Assembly: GCF_030408035.1 (NCBI RefSeq)
Contig: NZ_JASDCF010000006.1
Coordinates: forward strand, 53,850 to 117,849
Reading direction: 5' to 3'
DNA length: 64,000 nt
From: Psychrobacter sp. APC 3426
Lineage (GTDB): Bacteria; Pseudomonadota; Gammaproteobacteria; Pseudomonadales; Moraxellaceae
Shown: piece by piece, positions 19,477 through 27,985 of the stretch
Layout: every line of letters begins with the position of its first letter
Position numbering within the stretch: position 1 is the first letter of the stretch
Position numbers and translations under genes: made by a program
The notes under the pieces: model-generated
Seen by the model: only the letters and a program-made list of their open reading frames with translations
The model's database searches: none
What the model was told of the DNA's origin: nothing

Positions 19477-19501
19477 AGCTTATGAATAGACAGTATAAGC
19501 T
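19477..19501. promoter_or_regulatory. Candidate LysR-type operator between yeiH-like and LysR genes
   Basis: A perfect 7-bp dyad AGCTTAT (19477-19483), 11 bases, then ATAAGCT (19495-19501) fits the LysR-type T-N11-A rule exactly. The left half also overlaps the palindrome ATAAGCTTAT (19474-19483), giving overlapping half-sites. It lies in the 219-base divergent spacer, close to the yeiH-like start. Binding is inferred, not shown. Confidence 0.55.
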
Positions 19502-19656
19502 AACTTTTTTTATAATAAAAACAGATTAATAAGATATGAATTATCGATTTTTTAGGTCAATATAGTAATGCTTAAAAAACTGATATTAAGAGACTGATAA
19601 CAAAGATTATTATCAAAGATAATGTTTAAAAGGCTGGCATAGGGCGTAATAAGATA

Positions 19657-20592
19657 ATGAAAAAAGCGATGCAAACACTACCGAAGATTACGCTAAAGCA
19701 ACTGGCGGTATTTGTGAGTATTTATCAAACGGGCAGCACCAGCCGTGCCAGTGAAGAGCTGCACCTATCACAGTCGGCAGTCAGTAGCGCGTTGACCGAG
19801 CTAGAGGCAAGATTGCAGATGCCATTGTTTGAGCGAGTCGGGCGTAGGCTTAATCAACATCCCAATGCTCATCCCATCTATATACAAGCACAAGCGATCT
19901 TAGGTCAGTCATTAGCGCTTGAGCATTATCATAAGTATCAAGCAGGACAGATTCATATCGGTGCCAGTACCACTATCGGTAATTATGTATTGCCACCGCT
20001 GCTGGCTAAGCTATATGCAGCGCTACCGGATGCCAATGTCGATATGTATATTGCCAATACGCAGGAAGTGGTCAGTGAGGTTGAGCAGTTAAGTATTGAT
20101 ATTGCCTTGGTAGAAGGCATGCCACGCCCGACAGATATGAAAGCCATTGAACAGCGAGAATGGCGGACAGATACCTTGATGGTCTTTGCTAAGCGCGATA
20201 GCAAATGGTTGGTAGGTTTGACGGACTATCAAGAAAGTGAAAATATTTATAATATTACGATAGCTCAGCTAGCCAAATTACCGCTGTTGGTGCGTGAAGC
20301 AGGTTCAGGTACGCGGCAAATTATCGATGAGCAGCTGCTCAAGCATTTACCCAATGCAGAAGTCATCATGGCAATTCAGCAATCGGAGGCGATTAAACAT
20401 ATGGTTAGTGCCGATATTGGACTTGGCTGCCTGTCGCAACACGTCATCGAGTCAGAATTGGCAGCAGGAAAGTTGGTACAAGTAAAAGTGGCAGGCATTG
20501 ATTTGTCACGGACATGGTGGTTAGTCTGGCATAAAGCTCGGCACCAAAGTCCGATTTGGCAAACCTTTATAGATATTATTCAACAAGATTGA
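19657..20592 (+). CDS. LysR family transcriptional regulator (YeiE-like)
   Basis: 311 residues. The N-terminal winged helix-turn-helix is at about 10-70 (TLKQLAVFVSIYQTGSTSRA...LSQSAVSSALTELEARLQMPLFERVGRRL). The periplasmic-binding-like effector domain spans about 95-305 and opens with IHIGASTTIGNYVLPPLLA, as in YeiE/CysB-related regulators. The divergent yeiH-like gene is the likely target, through the dyad in the shared spacer. It ends with a strong terminator. Confidence 0.93.
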   Translation: MKKAMQTLPKITLKQLAVFVSIYQTGSTSRASEELHLSQSAVSSALTELEARLQMPLFERVGRRLNQHPNAHPIYIQAQAILGQSLALEHYHKYQAGQIHIGASTTIGNYVLPPLLAKLYAALPDANVDMYIANTQEVVSEVEQLSIDIALVEGMPRPTDMKAIEQREWRTDTLMVFAKRDSKWLVGLTDYQESENIYNITIAQLAKLPLLVREAGSGTRQIIDEQLLKHLPNAEVIMAIQQSEAIKHMVSADIGLGCLSQHVIESELAAGKLVQVKVAGIDLSRTWWLVWHKARHQSPIWQTFIDIIQQD

Positions 20593-20600
20593 GTTATCAT

Positions 20601-20638
20601 AAAAAGCGCAGCGTCAATAAATACGCTGCGCTTTTTTA
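20601..20638. terminator. Bidirectional terminator after the LysR gene
   Basis: AAAGCGCAGCGT pairs with ACGCTGCGCTTT around a short loop, with A and T runs on both sides. It can serve the LysR gene on the plus strand and the UspA gene ending at 20676 on the minus strand. Confidence 0.88.
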
Positions 20639-20675
20639 TGATTTTAGCAGTCTGTCACTAATTTTTATATTGTTA

Positions 20676-21137
20676 CTATTTCGATACTGGTTTATCGAGT
20701 CTAACGACAAAGCTGTCGCAAGGAACATTGGGCAGGATATTGTCTGCGGTCGCTCCGCTGATCCATGCGGCGATACCAGAGCGCTTATGACGACCGATAA
20801 CCAATAAGTCAACGTCATGCTTATGGCAGTAGCTGACGATACCTTCGCTACTAGAGATAGCGGTCGTTACCTCAGAGGTTGCTGCGTTTAGCTGATTGCG
20901 CTCTAAGAATTGTGCCAACTTTGCGCGGGCTTCTTGGCAGCGTTCATCATCAATCTCATCGTATAAACTAGAGGCAGGGACGAGCTCATAGCCAAAGCCG
21001 ACCATGGTATCCTTGACGATATGCAGTACCGATAGTTTAGAGCCTGGGCGGTTATCGACGATACGTTTGGCCTTTTGCGCGACGATGTCGGCATCAGAAA
21101 GTAAGTCGGTGACCAGTAGTATGTGTTCATAACTCAT
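20676..21137 (-). CDS. UspA family universal stress protein (second of tandem pair)
   Basis: 153 residues with the Usp Rossmann-like fold: first strand HILLVTDLLSDAD and last strand SFVVRLDKPVSK. The ATP-binding G-2x-G-9x-G(S/T) signature is not intact (IGRHKRSGIAAWISGATAD), so it is closer to the non-ATP-binding UspA group. It is a close paralogue of the next upstream gene (21218-21679), from which it is separated by 80 bases, and probably co-transcribed. Paralogue differences cluster in the central helices. Confidence 0.9.
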   Translation of the reverse strand: MSYEHILLVTDLLSDADIVAQKAKRIVDNRPGSKLSVLHIVKDTMVGFGYELVPASSLYDEIDDERCQEARAKLAQFLERNQLNAATSEVTTAISSSEGIVSYCHKHDVDLLVIGRHKRSGIAAWISGATADNILPNVPCDSFVVRLDKPVSK

Positions 21138-21217
21138 GGCGTAATCCTCGTGTCAGAGAGTATTTACTATAGCACTACTACCGAGCGCTGTTAAGTAATC
21201 GTTGTCTGAATAAATGA

Positions 21218-21679
21218 CTACTCTGATACAGGCTGATCGAGCTTCACCACTAAGCTGTCGCAAGGGGCATTGGGTAATATACTGTCTGCCGTTGCCTTAA
21301 CTAACCAAGCAGCGATACCGCGGCGCTCATGGCGTCCGATAATCAGCAAGTCGACCTCTTTTTCGTGGCAGTAGTTGACGATGCCTTTATCGTTAGAAAT
21401 GGCAGCATTTACATCAGAATTGACGGCGTGCAAATCGTTACGCTCAAGAAATGCCGCAAGCTTCGCTCGGGCTTCTTGCCAGTGCTCGCCATCGGTTTCG
21501 CCAGATAAGCTAGAAGCAGGTACAAGCTCAAACCCAAAGCGTACCATATCATCTTCAACGAGGTGTAATACAGACAATTTCGCCTCGGGGGAGCCTGCAA
21601 GGATGCGTTTGGCTTTTAAGGCCACCTCGTCGGCATCGGACAATAAGTCTGTGACCAATAAAATATGTTGGTAGCTCAT
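21218..21679 (-). CDS. UspA family universal stress protein (first of tandem pair)
   Basis: 153 residues, the same length as its downstream paralogue and alignable without gaps: both begin MSY-HILLVTDLLSDAD and share ERN-L-A, a GRHxRxGIAAW segment and the ILPN-PCDS end. Usp proteins respond to starvation and stress as small cytoplasmic dimers. The pair is an evident tandem duplication. Starts with ATG, preceded by AGGAGC. Confidence 0.9.
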   Translation of the reverse strand: MSYQHILLVTDLLSDADEVALKAKRILAGSPEAKLSVLHLVEDDMVRFGFELVPASSLSGETDGEHWQEARAKLAAFLERNDLHAVNSDVNAAISNDKGIVNYCHEKEVDLLIIGRHERRGIAAWLVKATADSILPNAPCDSLVVKLDQPVSE

Positions 21680-21893
21680 CAGGTGCTCCTAGTGAATAGT
21701 TACCTTTATACTAACAGTGCTGACTGACTTTGTTAAGGATTAAATCCATTATTAAGTTATGGATTTGTCTGGCAGGTATTGCTTTAGGTCTTTGTCTGAA
21801 AAGTCGAATGAATCATAGGTTATTAGAAGGCAGTAGGCTTGACTTATCAATAGTTAAGCCCCATCTAATAGCGCTATAGATAACATTTTATGA

Positions 21894-21910
21894 GCCCTGA
21901 AAGTCAGGGC
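21894..21910 (+). promoter_or_regulatory. Leader hairpin upstream of the M16C protease gene
   Basis: GCCCTGA-AAG-TCAGGGC is a perfect 7-bp stem with a 3-base loop. It ends 31 bases before the start codon and has no T-run, so a leader structure is more likely than a terminator. Confidence 0.4.
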
Positions 21911-21941
21911 ACGATATACATTATCATTGATAAGGATAACT

Positions 21942-24900
21942 ATGACTGACACGCCATTTATTGCGGATTTAACGCTACATCCAGCGTTTGAGCTGATTGA
22001 GCATCGCCACATTGAGGCGCTATCGATGGATGTGCTGATCAGTCAGCATGTTAAGACTGGGGCGATGCATTACCATTTGGCGCATCCGAGTGATGAAAAT
22101 GCCTTTTTGGTTGGCTTTCGCACTCAGCCCATGGATTCAAAAGGCGAGGCGCATATTTTAGAGCACGTCGCTTTATGTGGCTCTGAGAAATTTCCCGTCC
22201 GTGACCCGTTTTTTTCGATGATTAAACGCTCATTGAACACGTTTATGAATGCGATGACGGCTGCCGATTGGACGGCGTATCCGTATGCCACGCAAAATAA
22301 AAATGACTATTTTAACTTGCTTGCTGTGTATCTTGATGCGTCATTTTTCCCCAATATTCACCCGCTTGATTTTGCCCAAGAAGGCATTCGTGTCGAGTTA
22401 GACGAAAATGATAAACCGCAGTTTAAGGGCATCGTTTTTAATGAGATGAAAGGCGCGATGAGCGGCGAGATTGATCAGTTGTATCATACGGTCGCCCATC
22501 ATTTGTTCCCAACGACGACCTATCATTATAATTCAGGCGGCGATCCTGCTGATATTCCTGACTTGACCCATCATGAGCTGGTTGAATTTCATCAAAGCCA
22601 TTATCACCCATCAAACAGTGTGATTATGAGCTTTGGTAATATTCCAGTTGCCCAAACGCAAGCGAAAATTCATGAAGATGCCTTGATTCAATTTGAAGCC
22701 GGCAAAAAACATGTATCGCGTCCAGAAAAACGTCTGTCTGCACCGATTAGCGCGGTCGATACTTATACCGCTGACGAAGCCGGTCCTGACCAAACCCATC
22801 ATGTGGTGGCGTGGTTATTACCATCAATTACCGATCCAAAGCAGCGTTTAGCATTGCGTCTGTTAGAAGGCGTGTTGGTTGAGCATGCTGGTTCGCCATT
22901 GCGTGCGTATTTGGACAGCCATCCACTTGGTAAAGCGCCAAGTCCGCTATTGGGACTCGACGACAGTCATTATGAAATGGTTTTTTATACCGGTCTGCGC
23001 GGTTCAAACCCTGAGCATGCCGAAGCGGTAGAGCAGGGCATTATTGATTTGCTTACCCAAGTTGCCAGCAAGCCGATTGATGATGAAACCATCGAAACCA
23101 TTTTGCACCAAATCGAGATTGATCAGCGCCATATCGGCGGTGATAGCATTCCTTATGGTCTAAATCTCATGCTAGAAGGCTTTAGCACGGCGATTCATGA
23201 CGGCAACCCTATCGATGTTTGGGAAGTTGATGAGCATCTACAATGGCTACGTGAACAAGTAAAAGATGCGCAGTGGTTACCGAATTTGATTAAGCAGCAC
23301 TTGTTAGACAATCAACATCGTGTCCGCGTCACACTGACACCGGATAGCGAAAAAACAGCCCGTCTTACGGCAGCTGAGCAAACCCGTCTTGATACGATTG
23401 CGATGGATTTGACCGCTGATGATAAAGCTATCTTAAAGCAACAAGCTTTAGATTTGGCAGCGCGCCAAGCAGCACCTGATGACTTAAGCCTATTGCCAAA
23501 AGTTGGCTTAGAAGATGTCCCAACCGATATCAGCTTTAAGCAAGGCACGCAAGAACAAGTAATTTTAAGCGGGAAAGACAGTACCTTATTTGAATATGAG
23601 GCAGGTACCAATGGCTTGTATTATTATCAAGTGATTGTGCCGTTGACCGATGCGATTGGTAATCAGAACACCAGCGAGCTACCGGTTAATGAAGTGATTA
23701 ATCATCCATTGTTGCCTATTTATCTGAGTTTATTGTCAGAACTTGGCACGGATTCGCTAAGCGCTCATGAGATGCAAGCCAAGCAAGCGGCGCATTCATC
23801 AGGGGTGACGGCGCGTATCAGTCAGCGCACCAATATCGATGACAGCCAAGCGATTAGCAGCTATTTCGTTGTGGCAACGCGCGCGTTGAATCGCAAGCCT
23901 GAGGCCATTGACTTGCTAAAAGAAGTCATGGAGCACAGCGTCTTTAGTGAGCACGACCGTATTAAAGAGATTTTGCAGCAGCGTCAAGCAGGTTGGCAAT
24001 CAAACCTTGCAGGTTCAGGGCATTCGTATGCGATGCAAACTGCCAGTCGTGGCATGAGCCGCCAAGCGCAGTTAGAATATGTGCGCAGCGGTCTGCCAGC
24101 ACTAAACGCGCTAAAAGACTTCTTAGCCCATGCCAGTACGGATGATGCGCAGTGGGATAAATTGGCAACCAGTCTGATGGATTTACATCAGCGTTTAATC
24201 AGCTTGCCTAAGCATGCGGTTATTATCTGTGAAGCCGAGCAAACCGAACGTTTGAGCAACTTAATCGTTGATAGCTGGAAAGACAGCCAAGCGCCAAAAA
24301 TTGCTGAAAAAATCACAAACTCTGATGCGGGTATTGAAGACAATATCCCAAGCGAGTTTGCCGAGTTGCAACTTGATGTGGCGTTAAATGGCGAAACAGA
24401 CGCGGTCAAAGCAATAGAAAATGGCGTGGCGCTCGATGTTGAAGATTTGGCGTGGCTAGTTCCGACCAACGTCTATCATAATGCTAGCGCATATACCGTG
24501 CCAGCAGCCGACCATCCTGATACCGCTGCCTTGATGGTATTAGCGCCTTATCTGCGTAATGGCTATCTGCATAGTGCCATCCGTGAGCGCGGCGGCGCTT
24601 ATGGCGGCGGTGCGGGCTATGATGCCAACGCTTGCGCCTTTAAGTTCTTTAGCTACCGCGATCCGCAGTGTGCTGAAACCTTTGCGCATTTCGATGCCAG
24701 TATCGAATGGTTATTAAATGAGCCGCAAACCGATGAGCAGTTGGAAGAAGCCATCTTAGGCATTATCTCAGGTATGGATAAACCAGGCTCTCCAGCTGGC
24801 GAAGCGGTCAAAGCTTGCTTTGCCAATCTGCATCATCGCGGCGTCGACTGGCAACGTAAAATGCGTGCGGCAATATTGGCTGTGACGGTCGATGATTTAC

Positions 24901-25019
24901 AGCGAGTTGCTAAGCAATATCTGCAAGGCCAAAAGCATGTACGTGCCGTATTAGCACCTTATGATAAAGAAGCTGCGGTTAAAGAGCTTGGCTTTAACGT
25001 ATGTAAGATTAAAAGCTAG
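21942..25019 (+). CDS. Insulinase-family (M16C, PreP-like) metalloprotease
   Basis: 1025 residues from the ATG at 21942, preceded by AAGGATA; the upstream TTG is not needed. The inverted zinc motif HxxEH is at His71-His75 (AHILEHVALCG), with the distal ligand in the GIVFNEMKGAMSGE region about 75 residues later. The usual two-half layout (four M16 domains in one chain) ends in RGGAYGGGAGYDANACAF, the Arg/Tyr substrate-clamp motif of the second half. PreP-type enzymes degrade peptides inside a closed chamber. Size is normal for M16C (about 970-1030). No signal peptide is seen, so it should act in the cytoplasm. Confidence 0.93.
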   Translation: MTDTPFIADLTLHPAFELIEHRHIEALSMDVLISQHVKTGAMHYHLAHPSDENAFLVGFRTQPMDSKGEAHILEHVALCGSEKFPVRDPFFSMIKRSLNTFMNAMTAADWTAYPYATQNKNDYFNLLAVYLDASFFPNIHPLDFAQEGIRVELDENDKPQFKGIVFNEMKGAMSGEIDQLYHTVAHHLFPTTTYHYNSGGDPADIPDLTHHELVEFHQSHYHPSNSVIMSFGNIPVAQTQAKIHEDALIQFEAGKKHVSRPEKRLSAPISAVDTYTADEAGPDQTHHVVAWLLPSITDPKQRLALRLLEGVLVEHAGSPLRAYLDSHPLGKAPSPLLGLDDSHYEMVFYTGLRGSNPEHAEAVEQGIIDLLTQVASKPIDDETIETILHQIEIDQRHIGGDSIPYGLNLMLEGFSTAIHDGNPIDVWEVDEHLQWLREQVKDAQWLPNLIKQHLLDNQHRVRVTLTPDSEKTARLTAAEQTRLDTIAMDLTADDKAILKQQALDLAARQAAPDDLSLLPKVGLEDVPTDISFKQGTQEQVILSGKDSTLFEYEAGTNGLYYYQVIVPLTDAIGNQNTSELPVNEVINHPLLPIYLSLLSELGTDSLSAHEMQAKQAAHSSGVTARISQRTNIDDSQAISSYFVVATRALNRKPEAIDLLKEVMEHSVFSEHDRIKEILQQRQAGWQSNLAGSGHSYAMQTASRGMSRQAQLEYVRSGLPALNALKDFLAHASTDDAQWDKLATSLMDLHQRLISLPKHAVIICEAEQTERLSNLIVDSWKDSQAPKIAEKITNSDAGIEDNIPSEFAELQLDVALNGETDAVKAIENGVALDVEDLAWLVPTNVYHNASAYTVPAADHPDTAALMVLAPYLRNGYLHSAIRERGGAYGGGAGYDANACAFKFFSYRDPQCAETFAHFDASIEWLLNEPQTDEQLEEAILGIISGMDKPGSPAGEAVKACFANLHHRGVDWQRKMRAAILAVTVDDLQRVAKQYLQGQKHVRAVLAPYDKEAAVKELGFNVCKIKS

Positions 25020-25063
25020 TTTTTACTTATCGTGAAATCAGTCATAGCAAATTATTGACTGTA

Positions 25064-25111
25064 TAAAAAAACCGCCGCCTTCAATATCTATATTGAAAGC
25101 GGCGGTTTTTA
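25064..25111. terminator. Bidirectional terminator between the M16C and Nudix genes
   Basis: ACCGCCGC plus TTCAATAT pairs with ATATTGAA plus GCGGCGGT, flanked by A7 on one side and T5 on the other. It serves the M16C gene and the convergent Nudix gene. Confidence 0.9.
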
Positions 25112-25139
25112 TTGCCGGTAAGTATTTTTAAAGGCTGTA

Positions 25140-25703
25140 TTAATAACGCTTAATGGCTTGGTCTTTGCCAATCATATCTTGATGAATGGGAAAACTCTCA
25201 TGGTTATTGTATTGCTGACGGTCGGCAAAATAGCTTTTTAAAGTGCGGCGCACGGCTTCAAAGGCAAGCTTATCCCATGGAATGTCTTCTTCGGCGAACA
25301 AAGCGCAGTCCAGACTTTCAGAGCCAATACCGTAAGCGCCGTCTTTTAACTCGGTGATATAGATGCTATAGATTTGCCCGATATCAGGAATATCATATAA
25401 ACAATATAAGTGCGGATTGGTGACCACCGCTTCTGCCTCTTCAAAGCTTTCCCGCGCCGCCCCTTCCGCCATGGTTTCGCCATTTTCCATAAAGCCTGCG
25501 GGCAGCGTCCATAAGCCATATTGTGGCTCAATTGCGCGGCGACATAGCAGCACACGTTGCTTATGCACGACCAATGAGCCACAAATGACTTTTGGGTTTT
25601 CATAATGAATATAATTGCAATTTGGGCATACCAAGCGCGGAATATTATCGGTGGCTGGTATTTTGCGTTCTGCTTCATGACCGCATTGTAGACAATAGCG
25701 CAT
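25140..25703 (-). CDS. Nudix hydrolase with N-terminal zinc ribbon
   Basis: 187 residues. A four-cysteine zinc ribbon occupies the first 30 residues (Cys4, Cys7, Cys26, Cys29), as in NudC-like proteins. The Nudix box follows from about residue 72, GFMENGETMAEGAARESFEEAEA, with the catalytic REx2EE represented by RESFEE. Such proteins hydrolyse nucleoside diphosphates linked to another group; the substrate here is unknown. It is shorter than NADH pyrophosphatase NudC, which carries an extra N-terminal domain. Monocistronic. Confidence 0.9.
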   Translation of the reverse strand: MRYCLQCGHEAERKIPATDNIPRLVCPNCNYIHYENPKVICGSLVVHKQRVLLCRRAIEPQYGLWTLPAGFMENGETMAEGAARESFEEAEAVVTNPHLYCLYDIPDIGQIYSIYITELKDGAYGIGSESLDCALFAEEDIPWDKLAFEAVRRTLKSYFADRQQYNNHESFPIHQDMIGKDQAIKRY

Positions 25704-26279
25704 ATCAACTGCCTTTATGAATATAGTAAGCGTGATGGGTAAGTGATGATAACTCTAAAAAGATGCTGCGAGGTATTATTCTAATGAGTGAGCATCGCCT
25801 TAAGATAGCACAGATTAGTACTGTACAGAATGTCTTATCATATAGAATCATGATAACAGGAACAGAGTGTTTTATACCAATCAAAAGCAATAGGATTGGC
25901 AGCACTGTCTTTGCGGGTTATACGGGTACAGTCTAATAGATGAGTGCTTTGACTTTCTCTCTTGCTACACCATTTTTTTAGAATGGCATTGTTGGTATAA
26001 AGGTAAGGCCTGATATGAAGGTCATCAGGAGACGCGCGCTTTATATATGGGCAGTCACATAATAGGCAGTCACACAAATGGCATGCAGTTGCTTCTAGAT
26101 TACGCTAGTCTAAGGGGTGATGAGTAGCTTCAGGATAATGCTGCTGCGATAGGATGGATTGGATAACGTATGCCCTGTTTAACATAATCAATTGTTTTTT
26201 AGTGCGTATCTGCCATTGGCCATTTGCCCACAATTATTTACCGGTAACTATTTACCAGTGCCTATCTATAAATAGCCGT
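25704..26279. other. 576-base region without a recognisable gene
   Basis: Short open frames on both strands have no coding character. Visible details are a near repeat GGCAGTCACA at about 26049 and 26065, and TTTACC-GTAAC-type repeats at 26238-26291 that run into the end of the HPP gene. The Nudix promoter should be near 25704-25800. It might be remains of lost genes. Confidence 0.4.
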
Positions 26280-26801
26280 TTACCAGTAACGAGGATAATG
26301 TCTACCACGGCCTATATTATTATAGATAAGGGCAACGACAACCAAGGCCAGCGCGCCTACTAAAGTCGGCGTGACTAAAAAGTGCCATTTGACACCGCCT
26401 AGCATCACAATCAATGGGTTTGACCCTGCAGGTGGGTGCGGTACTCTTAGCAACAGCATCAGGGCGATTGCTGTACCGACAGCGAGAGACAGGCTCCACC
26501 ATTCGATGCCAAATAACGTCAAAAATGTTAAGCCGGTAAATGTGGTAATAAAATGACCACCGACGATGTTTCTTGGTTGAGCGAATGGACTCTCTGGATA
26601 AGCAAAGATAAGTAAACAACTGGCACCAAACGAGCCCAAAATCATGGCGACATTTTGCCAGCTGCCGATTAACGCCAGTGCGGCTGTGGCGAGTGTGCCG
26701 CCAAGCCAAGCGAGACCGATAATAACCAAAGGTAGTCTTTGCGGGCAGTCATCAATCCTGCCTTGCATCTTATTTAATGAGAAAATCTTATTCACTCGCA
26801 C
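26280..26801 (-). CDS. HPP family membrane protein
   Basis: 173 residues with four or five hydrophobic segments (about 26-42, 46-62, 82-95, 98-112 and 140-160). The motif that names the family, HPP, appears in RVPHPPAGSNPLIVMLGG near residue 120. Some HPP proteins of cyanobacteria and plastids have been linked to nitrite transport; for this proteobacterial member the role is open. The C-terminal tail is short and basic. Single gene, divergent from the Nudix gene at 26989. Confidence 0.85.
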   Translation of the reverse strand: MRVNKIFSLNKMQGRIDDCPQRLPLVIIGLAWLGGTLATAALALIGSWQNVAMILGSFGASCLLIFAYPESPFAQPRNIVGGHFITTFTGLTFLTLFGIEWWSLSLAVGTAIALMLLLRVPHPPAGSNPLIVMLGGVKWHFLVTPTLVGALALVVVALIYNNIGRGRHYPRYW

Positions 26802-26905
26802 ATCCTAAATAATATACCGATAAATTGAAAGACTTGATTTACGATAGGCTAAGCATTGTTTTTATAATCTGTTTTTAGGGATTGTCTTTAGAATCAGAGA
26901 CTGCC

Positions 26906-26986
26906 ATGAGAATTTTGCTTTGCATGCTGGTTCTTGCATCGCCTATCGTGATGACGCTTGATACTGATAAAAATAAAGGGCAATAA
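26906..26986 (+). CDS. Possible 26-residue upstream peptide
   Basis: An ATG at 26906 opens a frame of 26 codons ending at 26986, two bases before the CoA pyrophosphatase ATG at 26989. The peptide starts with a basic residue and a hydrophobic stretch (ILLCMLVLASPIVMTL) and ends in a charged tail, like a tiny membrane peptide. The ribosome-binding site of the downstream gene (AAAGGG) lies within its last codons, so translational coupling is possible. It may be chance. Confidence 0.25.
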   Translation: MRILLCMLVLASPIVMTLDTDKNKGQ

Positions 26987-26988
26987 TA

Positions 26989-27726
26989 ATGTTACTCCCC
27001 CCACAGTCTGTAAGTTTTGATGAGTTTTCAGTTGCTGTGCCTACTTTTATTCGCTATCCCACGCTCAGAACGTTGGCTGAGCGGGTACAGCATGAGACTT
27101 TAAATGCGGTCACCAGTCCAGCGCTGTACGACACTTATAACACCTCTCGTAGCGCTCGTGTTTTAGATAGCCTATATCAGACCCCAGTGGCTGATGCTTC
27201 GATCTTGGTTGCCATCACTCACGAACGCCATCCAAAGCTGCTACTGACACGCCGCGCTGCACATATGAACAGTCATGCCGGCGAAGTCTCTTGCGTAGGC
27301 GGTAAACATGACGCCGGTGACGGTAACAATGTCATCACTGCCTTGCGTGAAGCCTGCGAAGAGACAGCGCTGCCACCCAATAAAGTCCAGCTACTTGGTC
27401 AGTTACCGATTCAAACCTCAAAAAGCGGTATGAGTGTGCGTCCCATTGTGGCGTTGATTGCGCCAGATTTATTGCTAGTGCCTGAGCTTGGTGAAATCTC
27501 GCGTATCTTTTGGGCAGATTTTGAAACCTTGCTCACGCAGCCTACCGTAGAGTATGCGATAGAATATACGATGCAAGATCAGACCGCGACCATCCTCACG
27601 CCTAGCTGGCAGGTTGATGGTGAAACGGTTTGGGGTCTGACAGGACGCGTCATAGCCAGCTTGCTAGAAACGGGCTTTGATCGGCAGCTTGAGTGGTATT
27701 ACCGCATCCAGAATACGCGTAATTAA
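26989..27726 (+). CDS. CoA pyrophosphatase-like Nudix hydrolase (NudL/YeaB type)
   Basis: 245 residues. The CoA-pyrophosphatase signature upstream of the Nudix box is present as LTRRAAHMNSHAGEVSCVGGK, with Cys in place of the more usual FP. The Nudix box follows as GGKHDAGDGNNVITALREACEETAL, with REACEE as catalytic core. Such enzymes cleave coenzyme A or acyl-CoA to 4'-phosphopantetheine and 3',5'-ADP. An N-terminal 55-residue region precedes the core. Single gene, possibly coupled to the tiny upstream frame. Confidence 0.88.
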   Translation: MLLPPQSVSFDEFSVAVPTFIRYPTLRTLAERVQHETLNAVTSPALYDTYNTSRSARVLDSLYQTPVADASILVAITHERHPKLLLTRRAAHMNSHAGEVSCVGGKHDAGDGNNVITALREACEETALPPNKVQLLGQLPIQTSKSGMSVRPIVALIAPDLLLVPELGEISRIFWADFETLLTQPTVEYAIEYTMQDQTATILTPSWQVDGETVWGLTGRVIASLLETGFDRQLEWYYRIQNTRN

Positions 27727-27985
27727 CACGTATAGCCGTTGAAGTTATCCATTGACGTATCTAAAGTAGAAGCATTTTCTAATCAAGGCCAAGCGCGTCT
27801 TTTGCGGATTTATTATAGTTATTATGGACGCTGTTGATAATGGCTTAATATATTCTATTTACTAATAATTATATTCGTCATATACCATCTGGTTATGGAT
27901 TATAGATTTCAATAATATTATTTGTTATAAATTTACTGAATGTTGAGCGATTTTTCTTCTTCTACTATTCTGTATTTAGCACACG

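Noticed and set aside
25705..26077. Two short minus-strand frames in the 576-base gap
   Set aside because: They overlap in different phases, have no ribosome-binding site and show no recognisable protein features.
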